This document shows positions 18,194-21,845 of a stretch of DNA of 21,845 nucleotides, piece by piece. Both the position numbers and the translations under genes were made by a program. The DNA comes from Chromera velia. Lineage: Eukaryota; Sar; Chromeraceae. Position 1 is the stretch's first letter. Every line of letters begins with the position of its first letter. The DNA is taken from contig JAHBMJ010001988.1 of assembly GCA_018398765.1 (NCBI GenBank), positions 1,780 through 23,624 of the forward strand, read 5' to 3'. The notes under the pieces are model-generated. The model saw nothing but the letters and a program-made list of their open reading frames with translations, made no database searches and was not told where the DNA came from.

Positions 18194-18265
18194 TATGCAG
18201 GCGCACGTACAGACAAGCAACGACCCACACAACACATATGCGCGCGTGGACGCGTGCGCACACAC

Positions 18266-18271
<6 letters not shown>

Positions 18272-18304
<33 letters not shown>
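18272..18304. repeat. (GA)n microsatellite preceded by CA-rich sequence
   Basis: Pure GA run following an ACACAC-rich stretch; intergenic. It shows the same CA-then-GA order seen in the intronic compound repeats. Confidence 0.9.
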
Positions 18305-18308
<4 letters not shown>

Positions 18309-18711
18309 CGGACAGGCATGCAGACAGACAGTGACACATACGCAAACAAAATTCTCCCCCTTCTTTACGAATGCAAAATCGAGAGACATCTGGTGCACTC
18401 CTTTTGCTCGGCTTGATTCGGTCTCAATAGAGGAGAAGCTGTCACAGCAGTACCTTCCGGTTAGTTTCCTGCTTGCTTGTCGTGATGAAAGCTCGACTCA
18501 CAGGCAGGTATGGGAAATTTCGTTTCGAATAATTCGCTTCTACCCTTTTTTGCGTTGAAACAAAATCCATAGAATAGTATCTGGGCACACTGGAAGGAAA
18601 CAAGGCAATCGAGTAACCTTTTCTAAAGTCCAGACACACACACGCACGCACGCACAACAGGAATGCTTGCCGAGCGACTTGTCGAAATACCCGGACTCGG
18701 TAAATTGCCTA

Positions 18712-18742
<31 letters not shown>
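18712..18742. repeat. (TCTG)n microsatellite
   Basis: Almost eight units of TCTG, intergenic, about 440 nt beyond the stop codon of the second gene. Confidence 0.9.
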
Positions 18743-19138
18743 TTTAAAGGGGTCGGACACAGACATGACGACAGAGCTATATTGGTTGACTCAGAAGCTT
18801 CGACCCAGATTCTAGGCTGGCAAAAACGAAAGTGGAGAAGTGCAAGGGTTGGACGCATCATTCGCGCAACAGCAGAAAGATTTCTGTTCCCTTCAGACAT
18901 CCATGGTACGTGTGCAATGACAAGATATCAATCGATCGGGTTAGAGTGTCAACTCGGCTGAGAACAAGTGACGATTGAGAGGGATATCTACGAAGAGAAG
19001 AGAAGAGATTGAGAGGGAAGAGAAGAAGACAGGAGAGAAGACAGGAGCGGGGAGAGTAGGTGAGGGATGAATCAATGTTGGGATGCTGCATAAAAAATCT
19101 ACGGACCTCATGCGCCGACAGAAAGCATCGCTGCTCAA

Positions 19139-19183
19139 GCAGGCAGGCAGACAGGCAGGCAGGCAGGCAGGCAGACAGACAGG
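19139..19183. repeat. (GGCA)n repeat abutting the stop codon of the second gene
   Basis: GGCA and GACA units ending next to the TAG stop (19186-19184, minus strand). In the mRNA of that gene the 3' UTR would begin with CCTGTCTGTCTGCC-type repeats. The frame ends just before the array, so the repeat is not translated. Confidence 0.9.
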
Positions 19184-19666
19184 CTATTTTGGGGCTCCCC
19201 TGTCGCCAGGTCTGCTGAGTTTTTGGCTGGCCACAGGCGAGACTGTTGCTTCTTCCTCTGCAATTCCTTGGTCGTTCCACGTGTCGAGCTGATGAGAGTC
19301 TTTGTGGTTCTCTTCTCCTGACGACTCTGGAAATGTCACGCGCGCACCTTTCTCCTCTGGCTGCTGGGGGTCTCCTTTCATGTCCAAGCCCTTCTCCATT
19401 TTCTCGGTGGTGTCTTTCCCGGCAAGGGGGCGAGTCTCACGAATGTCGTGGAGGTGCGCGAGTCTACTGGTGCTCTTCTGTACTACTAGCCGATGAATCA
19501 CGTTTCCAGCGATTTGCAGCACCTGATTGGAAGTGTCTCGGAGAGGATTGATGGGGTCCATTGCACCAGGTGCAAAGCCCGCGGTGTGATCGACAACCAC
19601 CGTGTCGGCAGCCCCGTTTCCGGCGTCCTCCGCACCCTGACTCTCGCAAATAGGATCGCCCTCAAT
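19184..19666 (-). CDS. unidentified gene, terminal exon
   Basis: 160 codons plus TAG. It starts IEGDPICESQGAEDAGNGAA after a CTGCAG acceptor, phase 0. Later segments include DPINPLRDTSNQVLQIAGNV, KGDPQQPEEKGARVTFPE and SGEENHKDSHQLD. It is rich in E, D, K, G, Q and S with few hydrophobic clusters, as in an intrinsically disordered tail. The frame stays open to 19813, but the part before 19666 is better explained as intron. Confidence 0.65.
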   Translation of the reverse strand: MEGDPICESQGAEDAGNGAADTVVVDHTAGFAPGAMDPINPLRDTSNQVLQIAGNVIHRLVVQKSTSRLAHLHDIRETRPLAGKDTTEKMEKGLDMKGDPQQPEEKGARVTFPESSGEENHKDSHQLDTWNDQGIAEEEATVSPVASQKLSRPGDRGAPK

Positions 19667-21115
19667 CTGCAGTGCAACGAAGGGATTCCGGAAGAAAGAC
19701 AGACGGGTCACACAACGGACCACTACGGACTGGCTGGTGCAGTAGATTGCATGGTTTGTGTGCATGATTTTCATGGAGACCGCTGGCACGAATTCCAGGA
19801 GAGACAGTGCCAAAAAAGTGAATGGCAGAGGGACAGCTTGAGAAAACGACGACTGAACGAAAGAAAACGCTAAACGACGAACAAAAAAAAGCTGTTCCTC
19901 GTCGACACTGCAGATGATTGAATGAGAAAGGGGGAACGTACCGATTCTCTCTGAAAACCCTGGACGTCTGTGTTTTCTCCCGTTTCTCCGCTGGGTCCGG
20001 GTCGCGCAATACGGCGACGAGACATTTTCCTCGACATGAATTTGACGAAATCCGCCAGGTTGCCGTCAAATGCAGCTGCATGATGCAGAAAAAGAGAGAA
20101 AGCGACGGTCGTCTGCCCATGTCGTCGAATTGGAGGTGAACTCCATGCATGCACAGACGATGGGAGTGAGGATCTCTGAAGAGCACAATTCATTGACGAC
20201 AGAAATGTACTCCTCATTTTCTGCACGCTGATGAAGGCCTAAAAAAACACACAAATCATATGTCACAGTTTGTCCGTCGAACCGCACGTTGCTACCGTAT
20301 GCATACCCTTCTCTTTCCTCGTATGCGGGATCTAAACGACATCCAGCTGCCCCCTGAAAAAAGGGCGTCTGACGTCGAATGACGGATTTTTACCTGACCC
20401 CAAAGCCTAAAAAACCATTCTATCTGATTCAAACGCTCGCTCACTCACTCTCTCTCTCTCACACACACATATACGCGCGCGCGCACGCAAACACGCACTT
20501 CGATGAGAGAAAGTGAAAGAGATAGAAACTGGGAAAGAGACAGAGAGAGGGAGAGAAAGAGGGAGAGAGAGAGAGATCAAGCCGACGAACGTCCAACAGA
20601 GGAATGTTGTCGCCCTGCTCGTCGGGGAAGTGCCTGCAGGCACGTGCATGTCCACACATCCGTGCGCGCACATGCGGGCAGGCACGCATGATCGATGTGG
20701 GTGGGTTGCATAGGAGCGGAGGAAACAAATGCCCAAAAGCACCAAAAGAAGGACCGAAGAAAGACTAACCAAAGAAGTCAAGATCAAGCCCCAATGAGAC
20801 ACGACTGCGATAGAAAACGATCTGTCTGAGCGCGGTACAAAAAAGGAGCCTCCCAGTCTTCGTTCAGCGCTTCGCAGTCACACACTGACAGAGACCGAGT
20901 GTCAAACGAGACTTCGACAAGTTTGAAGAGTGTGTATCTTGGTAGAGAGATGCTTAAGGAGAGACACACATGAAGGCTGTTGTCTCCCTACCTGCACCGT
21001 GACATGCACGTTGAAGGCCCCCGCTTCTCTGAAGGCGGTGGATGCGAATATTCTGTCTCCCTCGGCGCTGTCGTGTCTGGATCCCTTGACCATTCGGATG
21101 AGGGACTCCAGAAGC
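19184..21115 (-). CDS. unidentified multi-exon gene, 3' part
   Basis: I do not recognise the product. Five candidate exons: 21115-20992, 20805-20771, 20238-20155, 20075-19942 and 19666-19184. The last four chain in consistent phase (2-1, 1-1, 1-0, 0-stop). The first is coding-like but ends in phase 0, so at least one exon or border between 20991 and 20806 is missing or wrong. The upstream part reads as mixed helix (LLESLIRMVK, LGLDLDFFGLHQRAENEEYI, VVNELCSSEILTPI, ADFVKFMSRKMSRRR). The C-terminal 160 residues are polar and probably disordered. The first exon follows an acceptor, not a start codon, so the gene continues to the right, possibly beyond the window. Donors GTTAGT and GTACGT fit the pattern of the neighbouring gene. 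Confidence 0.55.
19942..20075 (-). CDS. unidentified gene, penultimate exon
   Basis: 44 codons: AFDGNLADFVKFMSRKMSRR, followed by RIARPGPSGETGENTDVQ and GFQRES. The acceptor is CATGCAG. The donor GTACGT joins the terminal exon in phase 0. The basic KFMSRKMSRRR patch could be a nuclear localisation or nucleic-acid contact site; this is inference only. Confidence 0.6.
20155..20238 (-). CDS. unidentified gene, internal exon (NEEYISVVNEL)
   Basis: 27 codons: LHQRAENEEYISVVNELCSS, then EILTPIV. The acceptor is TTTTTTTAG. The phase to the next exon requires the donor T|GTGCAT (exon end 20155). The donor GTCTGT four bases earlier fits the local consensus better but is out of phase. Helical, armadillo-like texture, not assignable to a family by eye. 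Confidence 0.55.
20440..20576. repeat. compound CT/CA/GC/GA microsatellite in an intron of the second gene
   Basis: ACTC and CT units at 20440-20460 are followed by CA and GC/CA alternations to about 20497, and then an interrupted GA-rich tract at 20511-20576. It lies in the intron between the candidate exons at 20771 and 20238. Confidence 0.85.
20771..20805 (-). CDS. unidentified gene, small candidate exon
   Basis: 35 nt, RVSLGLDLDFF plus one base. The acceptor is ATCGCAG and the donor GTTAGT. The leftover G plus the first two bases of the next exon give Gly and an open frame onward. It is too short to stand alone; support is phase agreement with the following exon. Confidence 0.42.
20992..21115 (-). 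CDS. unidentified gene, upstream candidate exon
   Basis: 41 codons: LLESLIRMVKGSRHDSAEGD, then RIFASTAFREAGAFNVHVTV and Q. The acceptor ATGCAG is formed by the (GCAT)n repeat immediately upstream. The donor is CAG|GTAGGG. The amphipathic start suggests a helix. The outgoing phase 0 does not match the next candidate exon. Confidence 0.5.
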
Positions 21116-21142
21116 CTGCATGCATGCATGCGTGCGTGCGTC
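21116..21142. repeat. (GCAT)n(GCGT)n repeat at an exon border
   Basis: TGCA/TGCG units that directly abut the candidate exon ending at 21115. On the coding strand the repeat supplies the acceptor ATGCAG. Further right there are a GA run (21193-21220) and a (TGCG)n run (21280-21302). Confidence 0.85.
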
Positions 21143-21845
21143 AATGAGTTTGATGGGAGGACATCGAGAAAGTGCGTGGAATGGGGAAAATCGGAGGGAG
21201 AGAGAGAGAGAGAGAGAGTCCGGCCGTGCGTATGGTCTGATTCTATTTAGGGAGCGCAGGACCAGAGGGGAGGGAGCCTGTGCGTGCGTGCGTGCGTGCG
21301 TCGCAGAGGCGAGAGGTCCGATGAACTGATTAATTCAGATTATTGCTCGCTCAAGTACACCGGGTATGTACGGCTGCAGAGACATGTTCTTGGATGTTGG
21401 AAGATTCCCAGTCATACAGTCAGGCGAACCATATTTGTGCAAGAAGGAATTTGGTGAAGCGAGACAGGGATGTGCAACTGTCAGACCAGGTGATTTCGCG
21501 TCAAATGTCACATGGTGCGAGTGATTTATGGTCAGATAAAGAGATGCAGACAGAGGTCTGCAAGAGACAGCTTAAAGTGACTGCAACTTGTTTTTCAAAA
21601 CTCGGCAGTCAGCGTCAATGTGTACACCAAAACACAATGCGCAAAAGTGAGTCAAGACGAAAAAAGACATTGGAGAAGCAGAGAGGAGCAGAAAGCAGGA
21701 GAGAACGGGACACAAAAGAAACATGAGCCGATACATGCGTAGACATCTGCAGGAACTGTATCGTTTTTTCCATACAGACAGTGTCAGGACAAGATGAGAG
21801 ATCGAGAGAGAAATCGAGAGGGACAGAGAGAGAGGGGGGGGGGGG
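21143..21845. other. right flank, no secure exon
   Basis: No supported coding exon. On the minus strand an acceptor-like CTTGCAG near 21563 is followed by about 70 open nucleotides, and another CTGCAG lies near 21376. Either could be an upstream exon of the second gene, but I could not connect them in phase. A plus-strand frame of 127 codons at 21343-21726 is rich in R, K, Q and S without recognisable motifs and is not supported. The window ends in a run of G. Confidence 0.4.

Larger units (their letters stand above)
17641..19138. other. intergenic region, no supported gene
   Basis: Spacer between the distinct block and the 3' end of the second gene. It holds several microsatellites and stretches of ordinary composition. 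A minus-strand frame of 101 codons ending at 17469 overlaps the left part but has no recognisable motif or splice partners. I support no coding feature here. Confidence 0.5.

Noticed and set aside
19667-19813. Upstream extension of the terminal exon of the second gene (frame ALSLLEFVPAVSM...RNPFVALQ)
   Set aside because: The frame is open and looks helical, but the previous exon joins the CTGCAG acceptor at 19668-19667 in phase 0. The extension would need another acceptor that gives a stop or the wrong phase.
20600-20642. Possible exon HFPDEQGDNIPLLD on the minus strand after a CCTGCAG acceptor
   Set aside because: The reading looks protein-like, but neither its incoming nor its outgoing phase fits the neighbouring exons, which already join in frame without it.
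21343-21726. 127-codon plus-strand open frame
   Set aside because: Rich in R, K, Q and S without motifs; it lies in purine-rich DNA where stops are depleted on this strand. No splice or homology support.

Overview
The window is eukaryotic nuclear DNA. It carries one intron-dense gene that can be read almost completely, and part of a second, unidentified gene. Both lie on the minus strand. Coding exons are GC-balanced, and introns and spacers are packed with compound microsatellites. The 22-exon architecture with small introns (about 200-800 nt, mean about 430) and the protein sequence fit a unicellular protist. An alveolate such as a chromerid alga is my best guess, but this is weak inference because no rRNA or organellar marker is present. 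Runs of G at both extreme ends suggest that the window is a whole assembly contig broken at homopolymers.

Layout. 1-2200: AT-rich DNA with no recognisable gene. 2200-3357: downstream flank of the main gene, with an ATTG microsatellite. 3358-15846 (minus): a 5'-3' exoribonuclease of the XRN2/Rat1 type, 22 exons and about 1144 residues. It has every core motif of the family (MGVP start, the acidic active-site motifs, the [10 protein letters not shown] motif of the second conserved region, and a C-terminal Gly/Arg/Asp-rich tail). 15847-16200: upstream flank. 16200-17640: a block of unlike composition, GC-rich for about 300 nt and then strongly AT-rich, possibly an inserted element. 17640-19183: spacer with tetranucleotide repeats. 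19184 to at least 21115 (minus): 3' part of an unidentified gene, five candidate exons, probably entering from beyond the right edge. 21116-21845: repeats and no secure exon.

The exon chain was built by following the reading frame from one conserved segment to the next and requiring GT (or GC)...AG borders with matching phases. Twenty of the 21 junctions close in frame with GT-AG introns. One (exon 18 to 19) closes only with a GC-AG intron, or implies a sequence error. The donors share the pattern GTNNGT with an invariant G at +5 and unusually free +3/+4 positions, and most acceptors end in GCAG. Several introns begin inside short tandem repeats of the donor itself, most strikingly (GTCA)7 at 7045-7017.

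Functionally, the XRN2-like enzyme would degrade 5'-monophosphorylated RNA in the nucleus (transcription termination, rRNA processing and surveillance). Nothing in the sequence ties the second gene to it beyond adjacency and shared strand. No tRNA, rRNA, CRISPR array or intact transposase gene was recognised.
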